DNA of 64,000 bases from Theodoxus fluviatilis (GCA_034096865.1 JAWQFJ010000597.1:62574-126573); one strand, 5' to 3'. Positions 1 through 62,254 are shown, counted from the stretch's first letter. The notes: generated from the letters alone by a model not told the origin. Made by a program: numbers and translations.

Positions 1-262
1 AAAACATCAGCCAAATAATGCAGAGGAGAAATAATATAATCCTTACAGGACTGGGGAATTAAACATGGGAATGACTTACAGGACCTTAAGAGTTAACATG
101 CTTGGAAACCGTGTCCACATCTAAATGAACTGAAAATTTAGTACACATTTCATAACAATATAATTCACCTTTTCTGACTCTTTTTCCATCAATCTCCTTC
201 AGATTCCTTGTACATGGAACGTTTTAAAAATAACTTGCTTAGCATTTTTCACTCTTTCTTTG

Positions 263-287
263 CCCCCCCCCCCCCCCCCCCCCCCCC
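263..287. repeat. poly-C tract
   Basis: A run of about 25 cytosines inside a DIS3 intron. Its length may not be exact in the assembly. Confidence 0.9.
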
Positions 288-539
288 ATTTTGCATTAAA
301 AATAGTATGGAATGTATATGAACGTTAGATGCATGCCCAATGATAAAATTTAAAAATCAACCTATTCTAACAAAGGGTTTTCTTCGGCAAACTGAATGCT
401 TGGCAAGTAAATGGGAAATACATGAAAATGGATATGAGTTGAGATATTTCATATTGTGGTTAGTAGAGTTGAAAACACGGGTCCAACCACAAAACCAATG
501 GCAGCCTATGAAATTCATTTTCACAGTGTCCATGCTTAC

Positions 540-32236
<31,697 letters not shown>

Positions 32237-33140
32237 CGTAAGATGCTTCCGTAATCCGATGGCAGTGTTCTGTTAATAATATCTAATTCCTTCGAAATAT
32301 ATTTGACTGAAGTCGCGGCCTACTAACATCATCAACTGTATACCGGAAGCACATGTAGCGGCTAAATGTGCTTTCCTCGGTGAGATGTTCAAGGGACATC
32401 ACTCTCATGAACTCTGGAAGACCAACGTAAACAGACATAACCGGTACTTGTCCACTGCAAACATTGTTTTAAACGACGCCCAGAAACACAGACCATACCC
32501 CAGTCTGGTAACTTGAAAACAGTATGTAATAGTGAGAAGGCAAAATGGCTTTGAACGAATATGACTGAGATCTATAAACAGCCGTATACAACAGTCAATC
32601 TTAGAAAACGGTTTAGTTGTAAGTCGCGACTCGATGGCGCAAGATCTGGATCTCATAGTGCAAGAGAACTTGTAGCATGATCAACAGAGGCTCTCGGAGT
32701 TACCGGCAGCAGAGTTTTAGCATACTAGTGTAAAGCTGTCTTTTAGTGACTGCTGAACATCTACTGTTGAATCAACTAAACCAAGGTTGAAGGTAAGTTG
32801 CTGATGAGTATATTCGTCCGCTACAAATACTGAAATAGCGTGTTGTGTTTTTTCGTGTTGAGCGCTTGACTGACACACGTGAAGTCGTTTTTGTGTAGAC
32901 TAAGATAGCAACATACGTGACCATAATCTTTTCGCACGTTCATCGCCATTTGAAATTTGACAATCATTAATGATGTAACCATTCATATATCGAGGGATGA
33001 AACTGTCAATATTCACTGTCCATACGCAGCTAGGCTCACACCTAGAGGGTCAGTCGACCTAGGAACCAACAAACCGATTGAACAACACATGGACAGTTAC
33101 ATAGGCAGATGGCTCTACTGACGGACAGACGGACTGGTGG
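32237..33140. other. DIS3 upstream region
   Basis: About 900 bp upstream of the DIS3 start codon. It should hold the 5' UTR and promoter, but I could not identify a TATA box or a transcription start. No second gene is recognisable here. The short ORFs have no familiar features. Confidence 0.4.

Positions 33141-33144
<4 letters not shown>

Positions 33145-33222
<78 letters not shown>
33145..33222. repeat. (GA)n microsatellite at a retroelement 3' end
   Basis: Followed by ACGAACTAACTTTATTTTAC, which on the minus strand reads AATAAAG then TTCGT and the CT run. Confidence 0.9.
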
Positions 33223-33228
<6 letters not shown>

Positions 33229-33309
33229 CTAACTTTATTTTACAAGGGTAGTGAAATTAGGCAGTAGTGTCTTTCTTACATTCAGCCCTTGAGGCAAGAT
33301 ATTCAAGTG

Positions 33310-34143
33310 TGGTAAGAACGAACGAACGAACGAAGACTTTATTTGTTTAGGCCACCGGCCCATTACAAATTAGTTCGAGAAAAAAGGACGTAAATTTATG
33401 TACATGAACTGTTGAAGACTAACATCCAGTCTTGCGACTTAAACGCGCACGAATTTAGAGGCTGATCGCGTTATTCTCGAGACAGAACAGTCGGTTACTT
33501 TCTTCGCACCTGTGCAGCTTGCTGGTGCTGGTTTTGCCTTGTTGATGACCTGCTGCGAGTCCTCGAGCTGCCCGCGTCGCCCGAGATGTCGCCGGGTTTG
33601 TTGTGTCTGGCGGCGGCTGGGTGACGGTTGACCTGTGACGGGGCTGGAGCGGATGGATTCTCAGCTGCTGGTGAATCCAGCGTCTGACGACTCGTGCGCG
33701 ATCGCTCCCCAGTGACATCTGTAACTAGTGGATCAGGTGAAGTTCCATCGGCGACCGGCAGAGTTCCGTCTGGATCCACCACTGGTTTGGAGGCCCCCAA
33801 AAGTTGCCACGTGACTTCCGTTATTCTCGCCGGATTCGACCACTTCCTGTCCATCTTTCCATCCAGAGAGCATGGTGACCAAGCGTGACTCCAACCTCTG
33901 CAACAACTCCCTGTCCTCACCAGATCGCTGATCCCTACTAGGGCTAACTGTGCGGGGGGACGAAGTGTCTATCAGCACATCAACACTGACACAGTTTTCA
34001 GGCACACTAACTTCATCATCCGAAGTTCCTGTAGTGCAGCTTGTGGGGGCAAAGATCAAGGTCGCCGAAGGCAGTGGGCAATAAGAGGCTCGTGAAGTCC
34101 GTGTAGCATCAGTGGCAATTACAAAATTGACATTCGTGGTCAT
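33310..34143 (-). mobile_element. Retroelement remnant 1, ORF1-like with frameshifts
   Basis: On the minus strand, overlapping open stretches begin at MTTNVNFVIATDA (34143), continue in other frames (33920-33495, 33718-33455) and are rich in Ser, Arg and Asp. The 3' end contains GGCCGGTGGCC, AATAAAG and a short TTCG repeat, shared with remnant 2. I read it as a broken ORF1-type protein of a non-LTR or non-autonomous element. No enzyme domain is visible. Confidence 0.45.
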
Positions 34144-34171
34144 ATCAACGTTACTTTCAACATTAAATGTG

Positions 34172-34271
<100 letters not shown>

Positions 34272-34410
34272 TGAACTGAACAAGTTTAATGTGTTGGCCA
34301 CCGGCCTATTACATGGGCGAGAAAAACGCGAACAGAGCACAATTATGTACAAGAAGTACATCAAAAACTGGCAACCAGTTTAGGAAGCGCGCACGGGTGA
34401 ATAGTCTCTA

Positions 34411-35298
34411 TCAATGAGAAAGTTCACGTTCTCCGTGCAGCCCGTGTGGGCTGTTGTCGCGTCGGCGGCGTCCTGCTCGTTTCTGGGTTCTTTCGCTGGC
34501 AGCATCCCTGTCACGCTGGCGAACAGCTGATCGCAGACGAAGCGTAGATTGGGTCAGCCTTGGAGCTCCTGTCGGGGACGAAAGGCAGGTCTTGTAGTGG
34601 GACGTTTCACGATCCCTCGGACGAACGGCAGAGGTCGACGGTAGAGGCGGAGTTAGATCTGACACAGCACAAGGGTGACAAGCCTCGGCAACTCCACTTC
34701 TCAGTGCACTCATTTGCTCCTGCAAGGCACGAGAAATGCCCTCAGAAATCTTGCTCATCACGTTTTGAAAGTCTTCCACTGTTGCTTCATTGCTACGAGG
34801 TGGTTTTGTAGCACCGTGAGGGTCATTTTGAAGTGTTGGCATTTCTGTGGCAAGTGGTTCCTTGTTTGGAACTGAGGCAGCTTTTTCCTCATGGTGGTTG
34901 ACAGAGTTCGAGGGGTCAGAGGTCACGGATGACACGGTGACGCATTCCGCCGGCACATGGGAGCGAGGATTTCGTGCAGGGACAGGGTCGGTAACAGTTT
35001 TTACGACATTGAATTCAGATTGATTTTGAATCGAAAAAGCATTAGCATGGCTCTGCTCACCCTTCTGACGATGTTTTTCTGCTCGGCGTTGGTCCCTACG
35101 TCTCTGTGCTGGTGGTTTCCTTCTCCAAAATCCGCGCCGTTCACTCGTGAGTAATGGCTGACCGTCGTGCTGCCTGAACCTCAACACAACAACAACGCTT
35201 CCAGGCTCACCGCCTACTTTCCAACTAGAGGGTTCCTCCGTTGCTAGCAGGGATGTCAGCAGTGCCTCCAGGGCAGCTGGAAGTCCAGCGACTGGCAT
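34411..35298 (-). mobile_element. Retroelement remnant 2, intact 295-codon ORF1-like frame
   Basis: An uninterrupted frame from ATG at 35298 (MPVAGLPAALEALLTSLLAT) to a stop at 34411. It includes RRGFWRRKPPAQRRRDQRRA, a basic block I associate with ORF1-like proteins of mollusc retroelements, a helical VEDFQNVMSKISEGISRALQ segment and an Arg-rich C-terminus. The 3' flank has GGCCGGTGGCC and a CT tail. It could be an RNA-binding ORF1 or gag-like protein, and no reverse transcriptase follows. The frame stays open upstream only through simple repeats. Confidence 0.5.
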
Positions 35299-35381
35299 GA
35301 TGCTAACTAGAATTACACAATACTGTAAACTGGCCGGAGCGAGGGAAAGACGTCCTACCGGCGCGAGCGCAAACCGCTGAG

Positions 35382-35384
<3 letters not shown>

Positions 35385-35463
<79 letters not shown>

Positions 35464-35640
35464 ATACCAGACCAGACCAGACCAGACCAGACAAGACAAG
35501 ACAAGACAAGACAAGACAAGACAAGACAAGACAAGACAGACAGACAGACCGACAGACAGACAAAAAGACAGATAGACAAAAAGACAGACAAAAAGACAGA
35601 CAAAAAGACAGACAGAAAGACAGAGACAGACAAGAGCCAT
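35385..35640. repeat. (GA)n followed by ACCAG/ACAAG and ACAG/AAAGACAG simple repeats
   Basis: About 75 bp GA, then pentamers, then degenerate ACAGACAG. A composite simple-repeat region. Confidence 0.95.
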
Positions 35641-35699
35641 GTGCTCCACTGCGCATGCATGTGATAGATGAGGACACGAGCTAATTATTTTCTTTGAAT

Positions 35700-36555
35700 G
35701 TCCAGCCGGCGTGAAGCAGGGGGCCGTTGAGAGTCCATTACTTGTTTTCTGTGTACATTGGCACTGTGGCAGACTACGTCCAAAGAAAAGGCAAACATGG
35801 TGTTCAGATGATACCTGGTAAGATGGAAGCTTTTCTTTTGCTCTTTACCGACGATGTCACCTTGTTATCCACTACACCTGTTGGCCTCCAAAATGAACTT
35901 GATAATCTCGTGCATGTATCCAAGACTTTAGATCTGAAGGTGAACGCTGACAAGACTAAAGTTAGCCACGGGTGAAAAATGGTTTCTTAATGAGGAACAA
36001 GTGGAGGTTGTCAATCAATACAAATTCACTGGCTTCACGTTCACAACGAAATAGTCCCTTGAAACTGAAAAGAAAAAGGTGTGGACAGTAAACGACAATT
36101 GTATTCTTTCTTGAGGCAAAGTGGCCCTAAAAAGGGCCGTTTAAAGGCAAGCGTATACCGATGGTGGTAGAGCCTCCCGCCCCGGGATGGAGAGCGAAGT
36201 GTCACAAGGCGTGGCAGCTCCGTCTCTATGGCAGCGGCGAGGTTCCGTGCCCTTGAAACTGTTCAAGATGAACTAGCAGTAAGAGGAACGCACAAAGTAG
36301 TACACATTTTAAGAACATTGTGGAACCTGCGTAGTTTGAAGACAAAAGGATTTACTAACTTGTTGGATGCACAAGTTCAAGGAACCCTCTTGTGTGGTTC
36401 AGAAATATGGGGTCTCCAAAGTTGTTTGAAAGTGGTAAGAACATATAATTTTGTATGTAAGAAGTTTATGGGGCTGGATTCGAGGACACCAAACCACATG
36501 GTGTATGATGACCTCGGTCAAACAGAGAGACGAGGGGCAGGTGTCAGACTATGAT
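35700..36555 (+). pseudogene. LINE reverse transcriptase remnant
   Basis: Frames with GVKQGA at about 35710, YIGTVADYVQRKGKHGVQMI, and LLLFTDDVTLLSTTPVGLQN followed by LKVNADKTKV match the finger-palm region of non-LTR reverse transcriptases. The catalytic box reads FTDD instead of the usual xADD. Downstream, LRTLWNLRSLKTKGFTNLLD and GTLLCGSEIWGLQ match the usual region after the RT. Frameshifts separate the pieces, so it is dead. Confidence 0.8.
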
Positions 36556-37379
36556 ATGTGACAACAAGAGAAGGATGACCAATGACGTCTCGAAGTTGCA
36601 GGGGCAAGCTTTCGGGGGAATAAACTCCTTCTTCAGGCCTAGACTAGGCCTGGACTAGTCAATACAGCAATGACTACAGAGTACAGTCATCGCTGTAATC
36701 ATACACAATGTTCAATCGGTCAGTTCTTGTCACCAGACGCCGTCCACTTTTTCGTCCCATTTTATACCGACTCCTGCATAATTAGGGCAAATACTTTCTA
36801 ATAATACCGGAAACGCTATTTGGGTTGTTTTGGATTGCATATCCATAGAGTGATAGACTATGAAAGCCGCCCCAGGACTTTCATGTGGGGAAGGGGAAAC
36901 TACTCACTTCCGGCTATGTGTCGTCGTCGAACTTGACTTTCCATATTTATTTTCCGTAACATTAATGTGTTTGCTTTGGGTAAAAAATAGCGTCATGTAA
37001 CTTTGGCAAACTACATCTACCTCACAGGTGTAGGAAAAATCACTTTCGGACACGCGCCATAGAAGTCCTCACGACATCATACGTAAGTGCGTCGTTGGCT
37101 TTGAAGATAGTTTCTGATAATCGGGTGACGTCATTGACATTTCCAGGGGCCTTTGCGAGACTACTGACAGTAGGTCCCTGTTTGTCGTCCTTTTCCCACG
37201 GAAGTGGGTCCACTTTGATCTTGCACTCCACACTGTCGTTTCAACGGCGTTTGTTGTGAGGTATAGGTTCTATGCCGTTCGTAAGCTCGAGTAAGCAAAG
37301 GAGCTGAGGAGGAAGGCGGGGGGGTGGGGGGAGTGATGGACGAACGAACAGACTGGCGGACTGACGGATACATGGACGC

Positions 37380-37960
37380 ACAGACATAAAAGAAACACAG
37401 ACACATGGACAGACACACACAAACACGCAGACAGACACACACAGACACATGGACAGACACACACAAACACGCAGACAGACAAACGGACGGATGGACCGAC
37501 GAACGGATGGACCAACCGACAGACACACATACACGCGCGCGCGTACACATACACACACATATGTGCTCACACAAACACATACAGACATACATGTGTATAC
37601 ACATACACACATATGTATACACATACACACACATGTACACACACATATGTGCACACATACACACATATGTACACACACATCTACATACACACACATATCT
37701 ACGCACACACACATATGTACACACATACACATATCTACACACACATATGTACACACGCACGCACACACACACATATGCACACACACATACACACACATAA
37801 GTGCATACCCACACACACATAAACACATACACATATGCACATGCACATACACGCACATACACACACATAAGTACACACACACACACACACACATAAACAC
37901 ATACACATATGCACACGCACATACACACATAAGTACACACACATATGCACACACACATAT

Positions 37961-38000
<40 letters not shown>
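37380..38000. repeat. CA-rich microsatellite region
   Basis: About 620 bp of imperfect ACACAT and ACACAC repeats with CATATGTAC interruptions. Long frames on both strands are repeat artefacts. Confidence 0.95.
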
Positions 38001-38186
38001 AGAAATACAGGTACTACTTTGCTTCGTGATGGCGTGGGAATTTGTTACTCCTGTTTGATCGGAGTTTGTGAATGAAACTTCTGTTTTTAATTTGTACTAA
38101 AAGTAAGAAACACATGCAAGCAGAGAATCACACCCGTAGATCTTCCCTTTGTTGTTCGCTCATGACTTGTTCGTCTCCTAAGGCAT

Positions 38187-38647
38187 GTATACTGTGTCTA
38201 ATCTTCTCTGTATACTGTGTCTAATCTTCTCTGTATACTGTGTCTAATCTTCTCTGTATACTGTGTCTAATCTTCTCTGTATACTGTGTCTAATCTTCTC
38301 TGTATACTGTGTCTAATCTTCTCTGTATACTGTGTCTAATCTTCTCTGTATACTGTGTCTAATCTTCTCTGTATACTGTGTCTAATCTTCTCTGTATACT
38401 GTGTCTAATCTTCTCTGTATACTGTGTCTAATCTTCTCTGTATACTGTGTCTAATCTTCTCTGTATACTGTGTCTAATCTTCTCTGTATACTGTGTCTAA
38501 TCTTCTCTGTATACTGTGTCTAATCTTCTCTGTATACTGTGTCTAATCTTCTCTGTATACTGTGTCTAATCTTCTCTGTATACTGTGTCTAATCTTCTCT
38601 GTATACTGTGTCTAATCTTCTCTGTATACTGTGTCTAATCTTCTCTG
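38187..38647. repeat. 23-bp tandem array, about 20 near-identical copies
   Basis: Units of TGTATACTGTGTCTAATCTT plus CTC with essentially no divergence across about 460 bp, implying very recent expansion or homogenisation. Confidence 0.97.
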
Positions 38648-38694
38648 GGCTTCCAAAGGTAGGGAAGCCTGATAAGAAGGCTAGGACGAGGAGG

Positions 38695-39035
38695 AAGATG
38701 GATGGATGGATGGATGGATGGATGGATGGATGGATGGATGGATGGATGGATGGATGGATGGATGGATGGATGGGTGGATGGATGGATGTATGTATGGACG
38801 GATGGATGGATGGATGTATGGATGGATGGATGGATGGTGGATGGATGGATAGATGGATGGAGTTTTACGGCCTATCAGCCTTTGTAGGCTATGTAAGGCC
38901 AGCAAGCACGACAGTCACTAGAACAGTTTAGAGTAAACGCAAATCAAGTCACGTGTCCCTAGTAATTCGCCTCTTACGAATCGCGTAGGGAGACGCGGTG
39001 GGTCAATTCTTACCCCGAACCCACAGGGGGGCAAG
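38695..39035 (-). repeat. SINE-like copy with (GATG)n tail, best-preserved example
   Basis: A GATG tail of about 165 bp, then GAGTTTTACGGCCTATCAGC, CTTTGTAGGCTATGTAAGGC, ACGAATCGCGTAGGGAGACG and CCGAACCCACAGGGG. On the minus strand it runs head to tail as a SINE ending in CATC repeats. It serves as the reference for the other copies. A tRNA-like box B is possible at GGGTTCGGGG. Confidence 0.75.
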
Positions 39036-39450
39036 GAGGAAGACGCGTACATCTGGCATTTCGTGTTGTCCAATGAGATCTTTGGGGCGGGGCTAATTGG
39101 AAAGGTCCAGTGACGACCACCTTAGTTGTCAGTGTTGCTTGCAGACCTAGCTAATGACTTCAGGCTTTTGTCCTTCAGGTTTGAGGCTGTCTACTTTCAT
39201 TGTTAAACCTTCATGCATTTGCTGTTCAGGCAATTGACTCTTTAAGATGTATAATGTTCACCTCATCAAAAGACCATTCGGCGTCAAATGATGACGTAGC
39301 TTGAAAACATGTCAACACGGCAGCAGTTGGGTTTTGCTGACGTTTCTCATACATCAAGCTGGCGTATTCAGTCCTTTTGGCACCATATGCATTGGCATTT
39401 AGGAGCCTACACCTGGACCGGGGAAAGCGTCAGGGAAAAGCTCGGATTTT

Positions 39451-39455
39451 TTTTT

Positions 39456-39502
<47 letters not shown>

Positions 39503-39556
39503 GTCTGTCTGTCTGTCTGTCTTTCTTTCTTTCTTTCTTTCTTTCTTTCATTCTTT
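39451..39556. repeat. (TTTC)n microsatellite with CTGT block
   Basis: Pure TTTC interrupted by four or five CTGT units. Confidence 0.96.
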
Positions 39557-41132
39557 CCTACAGATACAGATACTTTATTCGCCTTTTTAGGAATTTGTCT
39601 AAGATATCCGTAGCTAATAACAAAGGTCGTTTTACACTGTGACTTAATCCGAGTTATCTCCTCACCATCGCATGTATTCCCTGCCAGAGGCCCGAAACTA
39701 ATTATAGCACAAGGAAGGTGTCGGATCTCTTTTCGTAACTGAAGTTTAGCACTGTCTTCCTTCTCTACGACTAAACCTTAGAAAGTAAAAACAAACAATG
39801 ATCCCAAAGATCGCCGGGAAGTGTTGGAACCACAGGTTTAGTATAGCAACAAACGTTTCGGGCATAGTCCTTCATCAGTACTCTATTGTGGCAAGCTTTC
39901 TGGCAAGTTTTCACTTGCCATTGCCAAGATGGCTGTCCCAATTTGCCAAAAAAAAAAGACCCGTCAAGTCGCTGAGAAATAAAACAATGTTCTGCTTCCT
40001 TGCTGCCGGCAAGGAATGTTTCTGCGAACAATCAATCAGATGGGTTCTTGCTTCTGACGTATATTTGTTTTAATGGCGGCGAGTTAAGTGGACTGACGGC
40101 CAGACAACGCATATAACTGAACTGTCGCATTCATACCCAGCCGAATAGGACACGCTAAATTCATCGCACTTTGACTGGAATAGGGCCAGGGAGTGTATTC
40201 TAGCCATTTCTAGATGTATGGACTTGACAGGTAAACAAACCTTGAACGTTCGTGATGTAAATTAAGTATGGCGTCTGCTCCCGTGCAATGACACTGACTC
40301 CATGACTGACGTGACACGGATTTGCCAAATGAGGACATTGCGAGTTGCAGGACTTGCAACGTGTGAAGTGAGGAGCTTGCCAGAGACAAGGAAACTTTCC
40401 TGTCCTTTCAGGAAAATTTGCCACTAGTAAGGACACCCTTTGGGGTCTGCTGGAATGTCAGTGCTCGGCTGGAATGTCATTGCTTGGCTCACTGAAAGAG
40501 GACGCAGGTGTTTTTTTTACTTGGCAGTTCGCACTAAGCATGGCATCGTATTTGAACTTGAAGGTCAATTATTGGTTCATCAAGTGAGAGTAAACGTGTC
40601 TCTGGACTTAGTCTCGATCTAACCTTGACCTTGGCGCTCTGTTTGAATGTTACTTCATGATTCATTGAATATTCATATGACATATCTTGATTTGTTCCGC
40701 GAGAGTGAAGGGTGTTGCGGTCGTCGTAGTTCAGCCATGACCATATGCGTCCATTTGAATGTCTTAGCTTGATAATAGATTTAATAAAAGTTCTCAATTC
40801 ATTTGTGAGTGAGCATGAGAAAACAAGGTTAATAAATTATTAAAGTCGGTAAATCGGAAAAATGATATATTTCAACGACAATGGTATTAATTAATTCATG
40901 CATATTTCGGGGTGGGGGTGGGTGGTGGGGGTGGTGGGGAAACATGCTCATAAAGAACATCTTTAATTCTTTAACAGTAAACTTTGGAAAAGCTATTACA
41001 TAGCGTAGTGCGCTAATTATATTTCTCCGCATTTGCTCTAAAACTGTTTTGCTGACTCTAGCCTTGTTTCTCACGCACGGCGCCATTTCCTGAAAGCGAG
41101 GGACCTCTGGATCTTTCAGTCCCACCTTCAAC

Positions 41133-58537
<17,405 letters not shown>

Positions 58538-60360
58538 GGCAAATCCCTTTGCCTCCTAGGTTTTATATGGGGAAGAAATCTGTTCCCCTGTAAATCTCAC
58601 CAACATAAAGCTTGACCCTTTGTGATGTGATTAAGTATGAAATGTGGGGGTGAGGTGTCATGCTGCCATCTTCTGTAAAGAACTGGTGTTGAGATGTGGT
58701 TTTGCCATTTATTTAAGAGAAAGGGTGTGTATCGCCATTTCTCGAATTCTGACGTGGAAAAAAATTCTTGAAAAAAAGAGAAACAAACCGGTGATATGTG
58801 TGTACGGGTAGCATTACTTTGTATCAAAGTTCAACTCGAGTGCATGCCCTGTAGTGTGTGCTCGTACTTTTCCATGTGATGTGTGTAAATAGTTTTTCAT
58901 CCTGATTAGATAGTAGTAGACCGCTCCCCACTGAACATAGACCTTGCAAGTAACATCAATATGTTAAATTTCATGATTCACGAAATTTTTATCCTAGATG
59001 ATTCTTCGTCGACATTGCATTGTACAGTATGTAACTTGATTAGGAGCCATAAGTGAAATTTAGACTAAACTCTACAGCCACCTTCAGTTACTAAGTAGTC
59101 ATAATGCCTTTCATCATATTAGCACACTAGTAAGTAAGTATGTCCTCCATTTCTTTACGAAAAAGCTTACACAAAATATGGAATCAGTTGTACGTCCTGT
59201 GGAAGAAGGTTATCAAGACTCACCTTCAACATATATCCATGTGCTGTAATGGTGACCATTACGCAGAATAGGTGAACTTGAGTATTGTTTTTTCTCCTTT
59301 GTCTCTTGTTTCATGAGGCTGTGGTTGTGTATGTGACTTCTTTATTTTAGCTGAGTGTGCCTTCCTTTGGAAACTGTGATAGTGGTAATGAAAGCAACAA
59401 AAGCTTGTATTTTGGAGACCGTTTTACGCCGATGGAACTTCTCTTGATATTTTTGTAAATGTGGCCAATTTTTGCTTCGGAAATATGTGCACGTCACGAT
59501 TTTACCACAAGGTCTGGTGTGAAGAAAAACATTTCTTTTTTTAATTGTTGTATTAATACCATTTATGAAAAACTCATTCTTTAACGACAAGTATGCAATG
59601 CGCTCAAGGTGGAAACGGCAGTTTCAAAGCATTCATTCAGAGTGGACGTAAGTTCATTTTCACCGTTTCTCCTACATTTTGGTATGGAAGTGTTGGCATT
59701 CATTCTCACATTAACTTCATTAGTAAGAAAATGCGCGCAGAGGACACTTGTCCGTTTTGAGATTGCGACAAATATTTGCCTTGTGATATTTTACACACAT
59801 TTTCTTCTCTTTTTTATACTTGTGAAATCATGTATTTGCTTGTCGTAGATCTTTTTGATTGAAACTCTATAAAAATGCGGTTTCCTTTTACACCTCTACA
59901 CACGTCAGTGAAAAATAAAGAAGCAAGCAAAAGTTATGAAACTCCATGACCTGGAAACCGTCGCGTCTGTGTCGACAATCATTTCGCTTGAATATTCTGT
60001 TTTTGGAATGCAGCAGACGTGTCTGAGGAAGCAAGCAAGTGGCCTCCAGACAAGAAAGTAAGATAAGTGAATGGGTTTCTCCAGCAGAAAGAAGACTTCC
60101 TTAGGCGGGTCGCTCTAGTGGACTCGTCCGAGGAGAGGATTGTGGGAATGACCTCTAACCTGGCGGGGCCAAAGCGTCTGATTCAGGGCGTTTATGCTCG
60201 ACACCGGGCCGTACGGCCTTGCCAACTGCTGCAAATATCATAGTGTTTTGGACAACATCCAGCAAATAGCGCCTTTATAAACCATATTACTCCCCATAAC
60301 CCCCCACCCCCACCCCCAACATTTGCTGTCTTTCTCGCACCCCTCACTTTATAGGAGTCC
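58538..60360 (+). other. Probable 3' UTR of the exon B transcript and following spacer
   Basis: No coding feature. Sequence to the AATAAA at 59914 is unique-looking and AT-rich, which suits a long 3' UTR. Nothing recognised between 59940 and 60360. Confidence 0.5.
59914..59919 (+). promoter_or_regulatory. Polyadenylation signal AATAAA for exon B
   Basis: AATAAA about 1.38 kb after the exon B stop codon. Confidence 0.5.
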
Positions 60361-60423
60361 ACTAGTGTGGCCCGAATGAGAAAGTAATTCCAATAAGATT
60401 ACATACGGCCAGAATAGCTCGAC

Positions 60424-60542
60424 ACACACACACCCCGTCATCAGGTGGACTCCCTGGCTGCTGGGGCCTCGAGGCCTGCTCCACTACCTCAGCCGGGGTC
60501 GGCCCCAAGCACCCAAAGCAGCTACCAGAGGGTATCAGGACA
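60424..60542. repeat. GC-rich dispersed repeat copy
   Basis: Contains CATCAGGTGGACTCCCTGGC, GGCCTGCTCCACTACCTCAG and GGTCGGCCCCAAGCACCC, a moderately diverged copy of the family at 26452. Confidence 0.7.
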
Positions 60543-61146
60543 GGATCAGATCCTTCAGATCCGACTGTACACTCATCAGCCAGGAAGATCGTGCCCAACA
60601 CGCGCAACAACCACCTGGTAACCAAACGTCATATCCACTCACACCCACATGATCATACGCATCTGCCACTCCAACAGATACACACCACCCATCACTCACT
60701 ATTTCGTCAGGCAAGACACCTCTGTGTGAAGTGCTGTGGCGTAGTAATCTTCTAGGCTTGCATCCAGTCGCCCGGGGAACGATTTTCGGTGCCTACTACT
60801 ATATCTTGCCATGTGAAACACACGGCTCGTATGGCGACCAGAGAAGTCCACATGTTTCAAATGTCCATAGGGATGATGCTGATGACGACGATGATTATAA
60901 TGATGATGACGATGATGACTTATCAATCTGATGTCGACCCCCGAGTGACCCACAGCACCAGGGCCACAACTGTGCCCAAACCTGCAGACTAAGGCGTGAC
61001 CTGAGAGTATGTCATCTTCTGCGATGAAAGACCGCTATCGCGTTTTAACCCACCTCCCCCAACCCCCACCTTCACTGATATGTGCGCTCAAGAGTCCGCA
61101 AATATACATGCATGTATATTACAGCTGCAAGGGGAAGCAGCTTTTT
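60543..61146. other. Spacer without recognised gene
   Basis: Includes a GATGATGAC-rich stretch at 60870-60925. The short frames over it are repeat artefacts. Confidence 0.6.
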
Positions 61147-61991
61147 GACTCACATGCGAAGCAAAAGTGAGTCTATGTACTCACCCGTTTCGTCCGTCCT
61201 GGCGTCCGGGCGTCCGGGCGTCCGAAAACTTTAACGTTGGAATTTTCTCAAAGACTATTAAGTCTATCAATACCAAATGTGGCATGATGGTGTATGATGA
61301 CAAGGCCTCAAAATACATACATGGTGACTTGACCTTGCTTCAAGGTCAAGGTCGCAGGGGCCGTAAATGTTGTCTAAAAACAGCCATTTTTTACATTTTC
61401 TCAATTTGCTTTGACGTTTTTAAGATTGGATACCTCACCTAGATATGGTATATAGGGCAAAGTAAGTCCTATCTTTTGATATCAATTTGGTTGACTTTGC
61501 TTCAAGGTCAAGGTCACAGGAACTCTTCAAATTTGGATTGTATACATATTTTGAAGTGACCTTGACCCTGAACTATGGAAGATAACTGTTTCAAACTTAA
61601 TAATTATGTGGGGCACATGTTATACTTTCATCACGAGACACATTTGGTCACATATCATCAAGGTCAAGGTCACTTTGACCCTTATGTTATTTGTGACCAA
61701 AATGGGGTAATGAACCACTAAAAGTGACCATATCTCATGGTAGAAAGTGCCAATAAGCACCATTGTGCTTCCTATGTCTTGAATTAACAGCTATGTGTTG
61801 CATGACCTTGGATGACCTTGACCTTGGGTCAAGGAAACATGTACTTTGGTAGGAAAAATGTGTAAAACATTTCTTAGTGTATGATGTCATTGCTAGGTGT
61901 AGTTGTTTGACCTTGACCTTGAAGTTCACCTGAAGGTCAAGGTCATGTAAAGGTCAAGCATGTGAGTCGTATGGGCTTTGCCCTTCTTGTT
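61147..61991 (+). mobile_element. AAGGTCA-rich repeat element, copy E, full length
   Basis: 845 bp with both ends as in copies C and D. About fifteen AAGGTCA/TGACCTT half-sites, several as back-to-back pairs (TCAAGGTCAAGGTCA). Confidence 0.87.
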
Positions 61992-62059
61992 GGAAGTTGC
62001 TTGTAATGTTTAGGATATAAATGAACATAAAGTGTCATTCTTGCACATTTCTGTCATTA

Positions 62060-62165
62060 ATTTTGTGTCTCTTTCTGTATCTATCTCTCTTTCTCTCTGT
62101 CTCTCTCTCTCTGTGTCTCTCTCTGTCTCTCTCTCTCTTTCTTTGTGTCTCTCTCTGCCTGCCTC

Positions 62166-62199
<34 letters not shown>

Positions 62200-62204
62200 G
62201 GTCG

Positions 62205-62254
<50 letters not shown>

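Larger units (their letters stand above)
36560..41132. other. Intergenic region between DIS3 and TATDN2-like gene
   Basis: Holds simple repeats and a SINE (listed separately) and otherwise unremarkable sequence. ORFs in 37040-38075 are CA-repeat artefacts. No conserved coding segment was recognised. Confidence 0.6.

Noticed and set aside
37161..38075. Frames of 200-277 codons rich in CVCVCV or THTHTH
   Set aside because: CA-repeat translation.
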